Source: Clostridium sp. LS | GTDB taxonomy: Bacteria > Bacillota > Clostridia > Clostridiales > Clostridiaceae | DNA: 64,000 nucleotides | Reading direction: 5' to 3' | Assembly: GCF_002760435.1 (NCBI RefSeq) | Contig: NZ_AUUU01000101.1 | Coordinates: 42,410-106,409 of the forward strand | Part shown: positions 10,606 through 19,550 of the stretch, piece by piece | Position numbering within the stretch: the first letter of the stretch is position 1 | Layout: every line of letters begins with the position of its first letter | Translations under genes and position numbers: made by a program | The notes under the pieces: model-generated | What the model was told of the DNA's origin: nothing | Seen by the model: the letters and a program-made list of their open reading frames with translations, nothing else | The model's database searches: none

Positions 10606-10651
10606 TATCATCACCTCTGAGATTATAATACTCTCTAGTCCTAGTTCTTGT

Positions 10652-10671
10652 AATCAACCGAAAGGTTGATT
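10652..10671. promoter_or_regulatory. Candidate operator: perfect 8-4-8 palindrome upstream of the ABC operon
   Basis: AATCAACC-GAAA-GGTTGATT is a perfect inverted repeat about 47 bp before the ATPase start. The half-site AATCAACC recurs at 10708-10715. No U-tract follows, so a protein binding site is more likely than a terminator. The regulator is not identified. Confidence 0.55.
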
Positions 10672-10850
10672 GGATATAGTTAATATATTAAATATCTTGT
10701 CTCCTATAATCAACCTTACAGATGCTACATGTAGGTATCTAAAATAAAACTCTATATAATTGTGTTTAAAATAAATGTTGGCAATGTTTAGAAGTGGTAT
10801 TTTATGGCCATTATTAAAAAGACAATTCAAAACTTATGGAGGTGTTTTTT

Positions 10851-11714
10851 TTGATTAGAAAAGATAAAAAATTCAAACAATTAGAAAGCTTTATTTCTAT
10901 ATTATTAAAAAATGATGTTTGTCAAAAAAGAAATATAGAAAGTTGTCCTAATTGTCTTGGCCATAAATTTATAAAGTATGGTTCATTTAAAGGAATTCAA
11001 CGGTATAAATGTAAGGAATGCAAAAAAACATTTTCAAAGACTACAAATTTTATATGGAGCTATTCGAAAAAAGAACCGATTAAATGGATAAAATTCGTTG
11101 AATATGTATTAGAAAGAAAATCCCTAAGATTTTGCGCAAAAAAATTAAATATTAGTTTAGTAACAGCATTTTACTGGCGACATAAAATACTACATGGTTT
11201 GTTATTTGATAGCGTACCAAATCAATTAATTGGAAATGTATATATTAGTAAAAAACTTATACCTGAAAATTTTAAAGGAAGCAGAAAAATTAACACCCAC
11301 GTGAGGCATAACATATGGGTAGTTAGTGCTAAAGGATGTGAGGATTCTATGATAGCAACCTCTATTTCAAAAGGCTTTTGGGACTTACGGAGCTTTAATA
11401 AGAAAATATATCATTTAATTGATAAAAAATCTTATTTAGTTCCTTATGGAGACAGATACATTTCTTTAGTTGCTAAATCACATAATAAAGAACATACAAA
11501 GAAAGTAAAGGATGAAATTAAGATTAAGTTTTTTTCCAATAACCTTGAAAAATGGCTTAAAAAATATCATGGTATTGCAACAAAGTATTTGGAAGAATAC
11601 TTATCACTTTTTATACTATTTAACTTACATAAGAAATTTAGTTCTCTAAAGCTCTTCAATACATTATCTTTTGATAATAGATTTCTAAAGATAAGTGAAA
11701 TAGGTATTGAGTAG
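10851..11714 (+). CDS. IS1595-type transposase relative with zinc ribbon, catalytic site degenerate
   Basis: A 287-residue protein. Residues about 25-55 form a zinc ribbon (CPNC and CKEC pairs) typical of IS1/IS1595 transposases, followed by a helix-turn-helix region. The C-terminal segment KKYHGIATKYLEEYL matches the end of IS1595 transposases. Where the family has the first catalytic Asp (E-x-D-E-T-F/Y), this protein reads NVYISKKLI, so the acidic residue is missing. The second Asp seems kept in LIDKKSYL. I see no terminal repeats or target duplication. The start is TTG: GGAGGTG at 10838-10844 is the ribosome binding site, so the ATG at 10836 overlaps it. It may be a domesticated DNA-binding protein or a dead transposase. 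Confidence 0.72.
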   Translation: MIRKDKKFKQLESFISILLKNDVCQKRNIESCPNCLGHKFIKYGSFKGIQRYKCKECKKTFSKTTNFIWSYSKKEPIKWIKFVEYVLERKSLRFCAKKLNISLVTAFYWRHKILHGLLFDSVPNQLIGNVYISKKLIPENFKGSRKINTHVRHNIWVVSAKGCEDSMIATSISKGFWDLRSFNKKIYHLIDKKSYLVPYGDRYISLVAKSHNKEHTKKVKDEIKIKFFSNNLEKWLKKYHGIATKYLEEYLSLFILFNLHKKFSSLKLFNTLSFDNRFLKISEIGIE

Positions 11715-12052
11715 TAACGTCCAACTCAAATTTATAAAATAAATCTTAATTTATCTCCTCTCTATCTTATTACATTATTTTTCATATACTTTAAATATTT
11801 TTTAACAACATTTATGTTAAACACTTATATAGTAAATAAATATCAATATATTTGTTACTAATTATTCTAAGGTAGTTAAAATATTAATACTCCATATTTA
11901 AAAAGTACAAAAAAGAGACTTTCCAAAGCAAAGATGAATTAAAACACATTAGTATATTTTTATTAAAATTCCACTAAGTTGTATTAAACATTTGCTTCGA
12001 AACTATCTCCTTATTAATGACACAGTGAGAAAAAACTCACATTTTATTATAT
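11715..12052. other. AT-rich intergenic stretch
   Basis: Between the transposase-like gene and the convergent DUF2935 gene. I see only a short hairpin, GTGAG-AAAAAA-CTCAC at 12025-12040, and no convincing ORF, IS end or promoter. Confidence 0.5.
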
Positions 12053-12970
12053 TTACATCTCAATTCTAGGTTTTGCTGGATCACATTTTGGAGTTTCTAT
12101 ATCAGAAACCATAGAAAGTTTTGTTAGATAATAACATTCTTCTCTAAACATATGGTCCGTCATTAATGGGTAAAGAGTACCTAGAATTTCTTTTTCTAAA
12201 ATGCCTGCTTCTAATTCTTTTAAAAATTTTTTAAAACAATTCATTATTTCTTCAGCATCAAAATTAAGTTTTCTTAACGCTGGAAATTCGCAAATACCAG
12301 TTCTCATATATCCCTTATACTCTATTGCCTTTAGATATAAGTTATCAAATACTTTTGAATATTCCTTGGCCTTTTTTATCAATTCTTTATGAGTCATATC
12401 TAAAGTACTAGTTAAAGTTGCGGCATGACCAGATCCATCAGGAAGCCAAAGTAAATGCATATGAATATCTTTACTAGTAGGTATGTTTCCCTTAATTAAT
12501 TCAGTTAAGATATAAATGTACTCATCTAATTCATTAATCATATGATTTAGGAATGTAGGAGGAAGATTAATGTAAATTTTACCTTTGATTTGTTTGGATA
12601 AAATAATTAATTTGAATTCTTTTATCTTTATTGCTGCAGAATAAGATTTGTAATTTAACTCATGAAGTTTTTCCTCAGAAATTAATTTACGAGCCTTATC
12701 CAGCATACTATCAAATAAATTAATAAATTCATTTGCTTCTTTAACAAAATATGTTTCTTTTGGTGAAAGCGCATTTAGAATAAACCTAGAATGATCTCCT
12801 AAAATTTGTAACCAAAAATTGTGTTCAAAAAGTGCAATTTGGTTAATACTATTATATGCCAAAGTAGGCCTCCAAAATAATTTTTCCTTAATTGTTAGTT
12901 TATGATACTTGTACATTTTTTGATACATATATAATAAACTTATTTTTATACAAAATATAATCATATCCAC
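12053..12970 (-). CDS. DUF2935 domain protein
   Basis: Resembles DUF2935 proteins: predicted four-helix, ferritin-like folds with the pattern FEHNFWLQILGDHSRFI (about residues 48-64) repeated in degenerate form in the second half (HMHLLWLPDGSGHA). The function is not established; conserved His and Glu residues suggest metal binding. No signal peptide. The start is uncertain: GTG at 12970, ATG at 12964 and ATG near 12928 all lack a clear ribosome binding site. It lies 24 bp after the metallo-beta-lactamase gene on the same strand and is probably cotranscribed. Confidence 0.72.
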   Translation of the reverse strand: MDMIIFCIKISLLYMYQKMYKYHKLTIKEKLFWRPTLAYNSINQIALFEHNFWLQILGDHSRFILNALSPKETYFVKEANEFINLFDSMLDKARKLISEEKLHELNYKSYSAAIKIKEFKLIILSKQIKGKIYINLPPTFLNHMINELDEYIYILTELIKGNIPTSKDIHMHLLWLPDGSGHAATLTSTLDMTHKELIKKAKEYSKVFDNLYLKAIEYKGYMRTGICEFPALRKLNFDAEEIMNCFKKFLKELEAGILEKEILGTLYPLMTDHMFREECYYLTKLSMVSDIETPKCDPAKPRIEM

Positions 12971-12994
12971 TAATATAATAAGTTTTTATTTATT

Positions 12995-13900
12995 CTAATT
13001 TTCCTTCTTATTGGATTTTTTATTTTCGTTTCCTGGTATATTTGATTTTTTATCCACTGGATTTACATTAAATTTAATATCCTTACCATCAGACGTTGCT
13101 ATAATTGTACCTTCTAAGTCTGTTCTAAAAACATTAATATTTTTTTCATTAAGTTTATCTAACGTTTCTTTATGTGGATGACCATAATCATTACCTTTTT
13201 CGCAGCTTATTACTGCATATTTAGGATTAACTTTATCTAGGAATCCTTGTGTTGTAGATGAACGGCTTCCATGATGGCCAACTTTTAAAACATCAGCTTG
13301 TACATCTAATTGTTTTTCTAGTATTTCATTTTCCGATACATCCTGAGCATCTCCCATAAATAAAAAGCTTGTATTCCCATACTTTAATTTGCAGACAATA
13401 GAATAATTATTAAGATCATCATACTTACTGCTATTTGGTGCCAAAAATGTAAGCGTTGCATTTCCTATGCTAATTACATCTCCTACTTTAGGCACATTTA
13501 TTTTTAAATCTTTTACTTTTAGGGCTTTTATCATATTTTCATATGTTTTAGTAGCTGTTGTAACCTTGGGAGCATAGAATGTTCCTACAGTATAATTGTT
13601 AATAACATCATCCATACTTCCTATATGATCCTCATGTGGGTGTGTAGCTATAACATAATCTAATGTGGTAATTCCTATAGATTTCAGATAATCTAAAGCC
13701 TTCTTATCACTTGTACCTGCATCAATTAAAATATTCTTTCCATCAACTTGTATTAATTCCGAATCTCCTTGTCCAACATCTATATAATGTATTTTTAGGT
13801 TTGCCTCAGCTGCAGGTATATCATTTTTTCCACATGAAATTAAAAATAATGAAAATATTACAGAAATTAAAAGACATAATAATTTATTAACTTTTCTCAT
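12995..13900 (-). CDS. ComEC-like metallo-beta-lactamase fold lipoprotein
   Basis: A 301-residue secreted hydrolase. The signal peptide ends in a lipobox LISC near residue 21, so it should be membrane-anchored outside the cell. The metallo-beta-lactamase motif THPHEDHIG is at about residue 86, followed by GDAQDVSE and GHHGSRSST, as in the ComEC/Rec2 C-terminal domain and related nucleases. It lacks the ComEC channel, so it is not a DNA uptake channel by itself; extracellular nuclease or phosphodiesterase activity is plausible. The start is the ATG at 13900: the ribosome binding site GAGGTGG lies inside the longer reading frame. Confidence 0.85.
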   Translation of the reverse strand: MRKVNKLLCLLISVIFSLFLISCGKNDIPAAEANLKIHYIDVGQGDSELIQVDGKNILIDAGTSDKKALDYLKSIGITTLDYVIATHPHEDHIGSMDDVINNYTVGTFYAPKVTTATKTYENMIKALKVKDLKINVPKVGDVISIGNATLTFLAPNSSKYDDLNNYSIVCKLKYGNTSFLFMGDAQDVSENEILEKQLDVQADVLKVGHHGSRSSTTQGFLDKVNPKYAVISCEKGNDYGHPHKETLDKLNEKNINVFRTDLEGTIIATSDGKDIKFNVNPVDKKSNIPGNENKKSNKKEN

Positions 13901-13925
13901 TTGATTTCCACCTCGCATGATATTA

Positions 13926-13953
13926 ATTGTATATTAGTAAATATTTTTGTCAA
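13926..13953 (-). promoter_or_regulatory. Candidate sigma-A promoter of the metallo-beta-lactamase/DUF2935 operon
   Basis: On the minus strand TTGACA (13948-13953), a 16-bp spacer and TACAAT (13926-13931) lie 25 bp before the start codon. Confidence 0.65.
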
Positions 13954-14205
13954 TAATGGTATTGGATACCTAACCATAACTCACTTCAAACGATAATAAG
14001 AGATAGTATAGCTTTAATTGTATATATTGTTTCTTATATCATGCAAATAATAGTTATAAGTTAAAATACTTTGCAGATATTAAAGTTCTATTATATAATG
14101 TCAACATGCTTATTTTTAAAAAGAAATTTGTTCATAAAATAAATGTGGTTAAAAGATTTATTAACATCTTAATTTCCTATATTTCTAAACAAAAGAGGAG
14201 GTATT

Positions 14206-15114
14206 ATGAATACTAGACGAATTTATTTGCTCTATTTTTTATTATTTATTGGGGTTATTGCCCTGTCAACATCAGCTATTTTTGTTAAGCTTTCAAGTGC
14301 TTCTGCACCTATTATAGCTACTTATCGTATGATGTTTTCTGCTTTCATTTTAGCACCTATGTTATTTCTTCATAAAGATAATTTTAAGGAAATGCAAAGA
14401 TTAACAAAAAACCAATGGCTATTAGGTATTCTTGCTGGTGCTTTTCTTGCATTGCATTATGGACTATGGTTTAAGTCTTTGCGTTTTACATCAATAGCAA
14501 GTTCCACAATATTTGTTACTCTTCAGCCTTTGTTTGCATTTATCGGAGGTTATTTTTTCTTTGGTGAAAGGTTAAAAGGTTTTGCTATTGGTGGCGGGAT
14601 TTTAGCTATCGTTGGCAGCTTTATAATTGGATGGGGAGACTTTAGCATTGGAGGTACATCTATATACGGAGATGCACTTGCTTTATTAGGTGCTGCTACA
14701 ATAACAGTTTATTTTTTTATTGGTCAACACTTAAGAAAACATTTATCTCTTGTTCCATATGCTTTAATTGCTTATTCATCCAGTGCGTTATTTTTGCTTA
14801 TATATTCTTTGATACTTAGATACCCATTAACTGGCTATCCTTCATCAGACTGGATATACTTTTTCGGTTTAGCATTTGTTTCAACAATTTTAGGACAAAC
14901 TATATTTAACTGGCTAATAAAGTGGTTAAGCACTTCAACAATCTCAATGAGTATTTTAGGCGAACCAATTGGCACATGCATATTAGCATTCTTTATTCTT
15001 GGTGATACAATTACTCTGAAGCAGCTAATTGGTTCCATGACTATTCTATTTGGTATCTTTTTATTTTTAATATATAATCAAAAAGCTACTAACCCAGAAA
15101 TTGAAGACCACTAA
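14206..15114 (+). CDS. EamA/DMT-family transporter
   Basis: A 302-residue membrane protein with ten predicted membrane segments arranged as two EamA repeats (about residues 8-140 and 152-292), the drug/metabolite transporter superfamily pattern. Family members export amino acids, metabolites or drugs; the substrate cannot be read from sequence. The ATG has ribosome binding site GAGGAGG. It is monocistronic, with its own strong terminator. Confidence 0.85.
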   Translation: MNTRRIYLLYFLLFIGVIALSTSAIFVKLSSASAPIIATYRMMFSAFILAPMLFLHKDNFKEMQRLTKNQWLLGILAGAFLALHYGLWFKSLRFTSIASSTIFVTLQPLFAFIGGYFFFGERLKGFAIGGGILAIVGSFIIGWGDFSIGGTSIYGDALALLGAATITVYFFIGQHLRKHLSLVPYALIAYSSSALFLLIYSLILRYPLTGYPSSDWIYFFGLAFVSTILGQTIFNWLIKWLSTSTISMSILGEPIGTCILAFFILGDTITLKQLIGSMTILFGIFLFLIYNQKATNPEIEDH

Positions 15115-15178
15115 ATTATATTTTAATATATGATTTCCTAACTCTATAAACAAAATAAGTAAAAAACCTAATAGATAA

Positions 15179-15226
15179 AGAGATAGTATTGAATTTTAAC
15201 ATATCTAATACTATCTCTACTTTTTT
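15179..15226 (+). terminator. Terminator after the EamA gene
   Basis: A perfect 12-bp stem (15179-15190 with 15207-15218) is followed by AC and six T. An A-run upstream could make it work for the convergent repeat-protein gene too. Confidence 0.85.
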
Positions 15227-15303
15227 ACTTCTTATTCTTATTTCTATATTAATAAGACGTAAAACTCAATATTCTCTTAATTATTTAATTTACTTTTTGC
15301 TAA

Positions 15304-15729
15304 TTAACATCTGATTCGCCTTATACAATCTATAGCATCTTCTCTTGTATTTTCGCATCCAGCTCTTTCACCTTGTTCAAATCCTTCGCAAAATCCGTCT
15401 TCGAAACCATCTTCAACACCATCACAATATCCATTATTATAACCTGCATTATAAGCATCTTCTAATGCATCTGCTCCAGGGTAAGGTCTTCTTCTGCATC
15501 TATTAACGTTTGCTCCAAGAGTACCAGTATTATTCCTACAATTGTTAACATTTGCTCCAAGTGTTCCGGCATTATTCCTGCAGTTGTTTACATTTGCTCC
15601 GAGGGTTCCGGCATTATTCCTACAGTTGTTTACATTTGCTCCGAGGGTTCCAGCATTATTCCTACAGTTGTTTACATTTGCTCCGAGGGTTCCAGCATTA
15701 TTATATCTTCTACGACATCTGCAACTCAT
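15304..15729 (-). CDS. Repeat protein: five 14-residue repeats plus a GxxxG array
   Basis: A 141-residue, Cys- and Arg-bearing protein. After MSCRCRRRY come five near-identical 14-residue repeats of the type NNAGTLGANVNNCR. A C-terminal tail then has Gly at every fourth residue, eight times in a row, mixed with Tyr, Phe, Asp and Glu. It ends in two Cys-flanked basic motifs. The ribosome binding site is GGAGGAG. I do not recognise a named family. The Cys-rich repeats and lack of a signal peptide are compatible with a spore coat or other self-assembling structural protein, which is inference. Confidence 0.8.
   Translation of the reverse strand: MSCRCRRRYNNAGTLGANVNNCRNNAGTLGANVNNCRNNAGTLGANVNNCRNNAGTLGANVNNCRNNTGTLGANVNRCRRRPYPGADALEDAYNAGYNNGYCDGVEDGFEDGFCEGFEQGERAGCENTREDAIDCIRRIRC
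15505..15714 (-). repeat. Tandem 42-bp coding repeat, five units
   Basis: Units begin at 15505, 15547, 15589, 15631 and 15673. The inner units are nearly identical in DNA, which points to recent expansion or homogenisation. Each unit encodes 14 residues of the repeat protein. Confidence 0.95.
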
Positions 15730-15857
15730 TTTTTTCTCCTCCGTACTTTATAATTTGATATATTTGTTTAAAAGTTACCTAATGTTATACTATGCAGGAA
15801 ATATAAAATTTGCTATCACTTAAAATAAACTGCATTTGTATTTTTATATTATCAACA

Positions 15858-15888
15858 TAAAAAATGCAGCCAAATTAATGACTGCATT
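15858..15888 (-). terminator. Terminator of the cadC-cadA unit
   Basis: On the minus strand AATGCAG and CTGCATT arms (15882-15888, 15863-15869) are followed by a T-run, 11 bp after the ATPase stop. Confidence 0.75.
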
Positions 15889-15898
15889 CTTCACCAAA

Positions 15899-18106
15899 TT
15901 AAAAATTGTCTACCTTCATAGCTCTCATAGCATTTAAAACTGCTAGAAGAGCAACTCCAACATCGCCAAATACTGCTTCCCACATAGTACCGAGTCCAAA
16001 AGCTACAAGTACTAAAATTACAAGTTTAATACTTAAAGCAAAAATAATATTCTGCATTACTATATTTCTTGTTTTCTTTGCTATTTTTATAGCTGATGCA
16101 ATTTTGGAAGGTTCGTCAGTCATTATAACAACATCAGCCGCCTCTATTGCAGCATCTGAACCAACCCCGCCCATTGCTATTCCGATATCTGCCCTAGCTA
16201 AAACAGGAGCATCATTTATGCCATCACCAACAAATACAACTTTGCCCTTAGGTGATTTTTCTTCAAATAATAGTTCAAGCTTTTCTACTTTTTGGTCTGG
16301 TAATAATTCAGCATGAACTTCATCCAAGCCTAATTCTTTAGCAATTTTAGTTCCAACTACCTTATTATCACCTGTAAGCATTACTGTTTTCTTTACTCCA
16401 ATATCTTTTAATGCTTTTATAGCTTTTTTAGAATCTTCTTTAACTTCGTCCGATATAACTATATACCCGGCATATTTTTTTTCTATTGCAATATGAACTA
16501 CAGTACCTATAGTTTCAACTTGTTTATATTCTATAGCTTCTCTATCCATTAATTTATAATTACCAGCAAGTACTTCCTTACCTTCAAGGATTGCTTTAAC
16601 ACCATGACCTGATATTTCTTCGTAATTATTTATCTTATCTCTTATTATTTCCTTATCATATGCCTTTAGAATAGATGTTGCTATTGGATGATTTGAATAA
16701 TTTTCTGCATAAGCAGCACAAGCTACAAGTTCATCTTTAGTAATATTATTTTCTGGTTTAATTTCTGTTACTTTAAATATTCCTTTTGTAAGTGTTCCTG
16801 TTTTATCAAATACAACCATTTCGACATCATTTAGGGCTTCAAGGTAATTTCCACCTTTAACCAATATCCCATTTTTTGATGCCCCTCCTATTCCTCCAAA
16901 GAAACCAAGAGGTATAGATACAACTAAGGCACAAGGACAAGAAACAACCAAAAATGCTAGTGCTCTGTAAACCCACTCTGAAAATGTTGCTCCTTGTATT
17001 ATAAAAGGTGGAATTATAGCTAGTGCTAATGCTGCAAAAACAACAGCGGGTGTATAAAACCTCGCAAATTTTGTTATAAAATTTTCTGTTGGTGCTTTCT
17101 TGCTGCTTGCATTTTGGACTAAATCTAATATTTTTGAAACGGTAGAATCACCAAATTCCTTCTCTACCTTTATTGTCAAAAGTCCGCTCTTGTTTATAAC
17201 TCCACTTAGAATATCATCCCCCATCCCTACCTCTCTTGGGACAGACTCACCAGTTAATGCAGCAGTATCAACCATTGAATTTCCTTCGATTATTTTACCA
17301 TCTAAAGGAACTTTCTCTCCTGGTTTCACTACTATTACGTCGCCTATTCTAACATCTTCCGGATCTACTTTTCTTATATCATTATTTTCCTTTAAATTAG
17401 CAAAATCCGGTCTAATATCCATAAGCGCTGAGATAGATTTTCTTGAGCGATTAACCGCCATATCTTGAAACATTTCTCCTATTTGATAGAAAAGCATAAC
17501 TGCAACGCCTTCTGGGTATTCACCTATAGCAAAAGCACCAATAGTTGCTATACTCATTAAGAAGTTTTCATCAAACACTTGACCTTTTATAATATTTCTA
17601 AAAGCACCTAAAATTACTTCTCCACCTATTAGAATATAACTTGTCAGATATAACAATAATTCCATTGGATTAGAAAGCTTCATTACAGTTGCTATTCCAA
17701 AAATTATTGCACCAATTATTAACCTAATAATTTCACTTTTATTATTTTCTTCAGCAACTTCTTCAGCTTTATTTTTTAAGTTATTACTTTTGCTACCTAT
17801 TACAACCACTTTTACATCGGGTTCTATTCTCTTAACTATTTTCTTAACATTATCTATAATATCATTTAGCTTTAATGAATCTTCTATTTCAAGTATAAGC
17901 TTAGTTGAAATAAAATCTACCATTGCAGATTTAACCCCATCTATATTACTTGATTCTCTTTCTATTTTAGCAGCACAATTACCACAGCATAATCCTTCAA
18001 GTAAAATCTCTTTTTTTATAAATTCTTTTTTACCTTTATTAGATTCATTCTTAATTGATAATTTTGCATTAACTGGACTAGTAGTTATTTTTATATTACT
18101 TGCCAT
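15899..18106 (-). CDS. cadA: P1B-type heavy-metal ATPase (Zn/Cd/Pb exporter, CadA/ZntA type)
   Basis: A 735-residue membrane ATPase. An N-terminal heavy-metal-associated domain (about 33-100) carries GLCCGNCA. The membrane metal site is SCPCAL, the phosphorylation site DKTGTLT, and the hinge motif GDGINDAP. The CPC motif plus neighbouring CadC-type repressor favour Zn, Cd and Pb over Cu. It starts 22 bp after the repressor gene with ribosome binding site GGGGGAA, so the two form an operon controlled from the cadC operator. Confidence 0.92.
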   Translation of the reverse strand: MASNIKITTSPVNAKLSIKNESNKGKKEFIKKEILLEGLCCGNCAAKIERESSNIDGVKSAMVDFISTKLILEIEDSLKLNDIIDNVKKIVKRIEPDVKVVVIGSKSNNLKNKAEEVAEENNKSEIIRLIIGAIIFGIATVMKLSNPMELLLYLTSYILIGGEVILGAFRNIIKGQVFDENFLMSIATIGAFAIGEYPEGVAVMLFYQIGEMFQDMAVNRSRKSISALMDIRPDFANLKENNDIRKVDPEDVRIGDVIVVKPGEKVPLDGKIIEGNSMVDTAALTGESVPREVGMGDDILSGVINKSGLLTIKVEKEFGDSTVSKILDLVQNASSKKAPTENFITKFARFYTPAVVFAALALAIIPPFIIQGATFSEWVYRALAFLVVSCPCALVVSIPLGFFGGIGGASKNGILVKGGNYLEALNDVEMVVFDKTGTLTKGIFKVTEIKPENNITKDELVACAAYAENYSNHPIATSILKAYDKEIIRDKINNYEEISGHGVKAILEGKEVLAGNYKLMDREAIEYKQVETIGTVVHIAIEKKYAGYIVISDEVKEDSKKAIKALKDIGVKKTVMLTGDNKVVGTKIAKELGLDEVHAELLPDQKVEKLELLFEEKSPKGKVVFVGDGINDAPVLARADIGIAMGGVGSDAAIEAADVVIMTDEPSKIASAIKIAKKTRNIVMQNIIFALSIKLVILVLVAFGLGTMWEAVFGDVGVALLAVLNAMRAMKVDNF

Positions 18107-18128
18107 AATTATTCCCCCAATCTAAAAC

Positions 18129-18494
18129 TTATTTTTTCTCAGATATATGAATTAGCCCCTGATTGAAAATACTTTTAACATGATCATCATCCAATGAATA
18201 ATAAACTACTTTACCATTTCTTTTATATTTTACTAGTCTCGCTTGCTTCAACACTCTTAACTGATGTGAAATGGCTGATTGTGTCATTCCAAGTAATGCT
18301 GCAATATCGCAAACGCACATTTCTGCTTCAGCTAGTGCCCATAATACTTTTATTCTTGTTGAATCTCCAAGTACTTTAAATAAATCAGCTAAATCATAAA
18401 GAGTTTCTTCTTCTGGTATAGCTTCCTTAACTTTATTAATTATATCCTCATGGATTATTGTACAATTACAAACTTCAATATTATTATTTTCCAT
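18129..18494 (-). CDS. cadC: ArsR/SmtB-family metal-responsive repressor (CadC type)
   Basis: A 121-residue winged-helix repressor that should leave DNA when Zn, Cd or Pb binds. It has MCVCD in the recognition region plus an N-terminal Cys pair (CNC at residues 9-11), the ligand set of CadC alpha3N sites. The C-terminal helix has DDDHVKSIFNQGLIH, which can supply the alpha5 zinc site. The start is the ATG at 18494: the longer frame would run through the promoter and operator. The ribosome binding site GAGAGTG is modest. It represses itself and the ATPase, as inferred from operator position. Confidence 0.9.
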   Translation of the reverse strand: MENNNIEVCNCTIIHEDIINKVKEAIPEEETLYDLADLFKVLGDSTRIKVLWALAEAEMCVCDIAALLGMTQSAISHQLRVLKQARLVKYKRNGKVVYYSLDDDHVKSIFNQGLIHISEKK

Positions 18495-18518
18495 ATTTAT
18501 CACTCTCTTTACTTGAAC

Positions 18519-18538
18519 ATATGAATATCTATTCATAT
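18519..18538. promoter_or_regulatory. CadC/SmtB-type operator
   Basis: ATATGAATATCTATTCATAT is a perfect 9-2-9 palindrome at the predicted transcription start of cadC, close to the known 12-2-12 ArsR/SmtB operators. Its place right after the -10 fits simple repression. Confidence 0.85.
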
Positions 18539-18542
18539 ATTC

Positions 18543-18572
18543 ATTATATGCAATACATATATATTTTGTCAA
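18543..18572 (-). promoter_or_regulatory. Sigma-A promoter of cadC-cadA
   Basis: On the minus strand consensus TTGACA (18567-18572), an 18-bp spacer and consensus TATAAT (18543-18548). Confidence 0.8.
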
Positions 18573-18607
18573 TTGAATTGAGAATAATTTTCAAGTTTTC
18601 CAAACAA

Positions 18608-18639
18608 CTAAAATAGAGCTATGGTATTCTCCATAACTC
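18608..18639 (-). terminator. Possible weak terminator of the CDF gene
   Basis: Arms 18631-18639 and 18616-18624 pair with a G-T; only a short U-rich stretch follows on the minus strand. It would separate the CDF gene from cadC. Confidence 0.45.
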
Positions 18640-18642
18640 CAT

Positions 18643-19521
18643 CTATAGCTCATTATTATCAGGTTCAACGTGGACAACTACATCAGTAATTTCAAATTCT
18701 ATTCTCAATTTTTCATCAATTTTTTCAGTAATACTATGTCCTTCAGCTACTGTTAGTTCAGAACTTACCTTTACTATAACATCAAGTAGAATATTATTTC
18801 CATGAACACGAGCTCTTATGTCCTTAATATCCTTAACTCCCTGTACCTTCTTTATAGTTTGTGTTATATTCTCAAGCTTTTCCTTGCTGAACCCATCAGA
18901 AAGATTATGAGAAGCTTCTCTAAATATATCCCATCCTGTTCTTAAAATTAAAATACTTACAATTACAGCAGCAAGAGGATCTATCCAAGGCAATCCAAAT
19001 TGAGAAGCTATAATTCCAATAGTAGTACCAACACCTACCCATGCATCAGAAAGATTGTCTTTCGCAGCAGCCATAAGACCGGAACTATTTATTTTTATAG
19101 CAATTTTTTTATTGTATCTATATACCATATATATTACAATTGCGCAAAAAATCGCAACAGCTGCAGATACTAAGTCAGGAGCTTGTGCTCTAAAAAAAAT
19201 AACCGATTTAATAGCGTTATACAATACATCCATTCCAACAGCAAGCATAATTAAGGATGCAATTAAAGATGCTATTGTCTCGGCTCTAAAATGCCCATAA
19301 GGATGATCATCATCAGCCGGCTTTCTAGATATTTTAAGTCCAATTAATACTGCAAATGACGCTATTATATCTGTAGTATTATTTACCCCATCAGCTAGTA
19401 ATGCCTCAGATTTTGCTAAATACCCTATACCAAGTTTTAACAAGGATAAGGTAATATACGCTATAATACTCACTCTTGCACCGCGTTCTGCTAGCTTTAG
19501 ATTATTATAATTCCCCTCCAT
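18643..19521 (-). CDS. Cation diffusion facilitator family transporter
   Basis: A 292-residue metal/proton antiporter exporting Zn, Fe, Mn or related divalent cations from the cytoplasm. Six membrane segments precede a cytoplasmic domain (about 210-290) rich in His and Asp. Metal-site motifs are DGVNNTTD in the second membrane helix and DNLSDAW in the fifth; the loop DDDHPYGHFRAET is a family signature. The ribosome binding site is AGGAGGG. It lies beside cadC-cadA and 29 bp after a cupin gene on the same strand, suggesting a metal-handling cluster. Confidence 0.9.
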   Translation of the reverse strand: MEGNYNNLKLAERGARVSIIAYITLSLLKLGIGYLAKSEALLADGVNNTTDIIASFAVLIGLKISRKPADDDHPYGHFRAETIASLIASLIMLAVGMDVLYNAIKSVIFFRAQAPDLVSAAVAIFCAIVIYMVYRYNKKIAIKINSSGLMAAAKDNLSDAWVGVGTTIGIIASQFGLPWIDPLAAVIVSILILRTGWDIFREASHNLSDGFSKEKLENITQTIKKVQGVKDIKDIRARVHGNNILLDVIVKVSSELTVAEGHSITEKIDEKLRIEFEITDVVVHVEPDNNEL

Positions 19522-19550
19522 GCTTTCCCTCCTTATTTTAAAATAATATT

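Noticed and set aside
15505..15714. Regular 42-bp repeats that could suggest a CRISPR array
   Set aside because: The units are directly adjacent with no variable spacers and keep one reading frame, so they are coding repeats.
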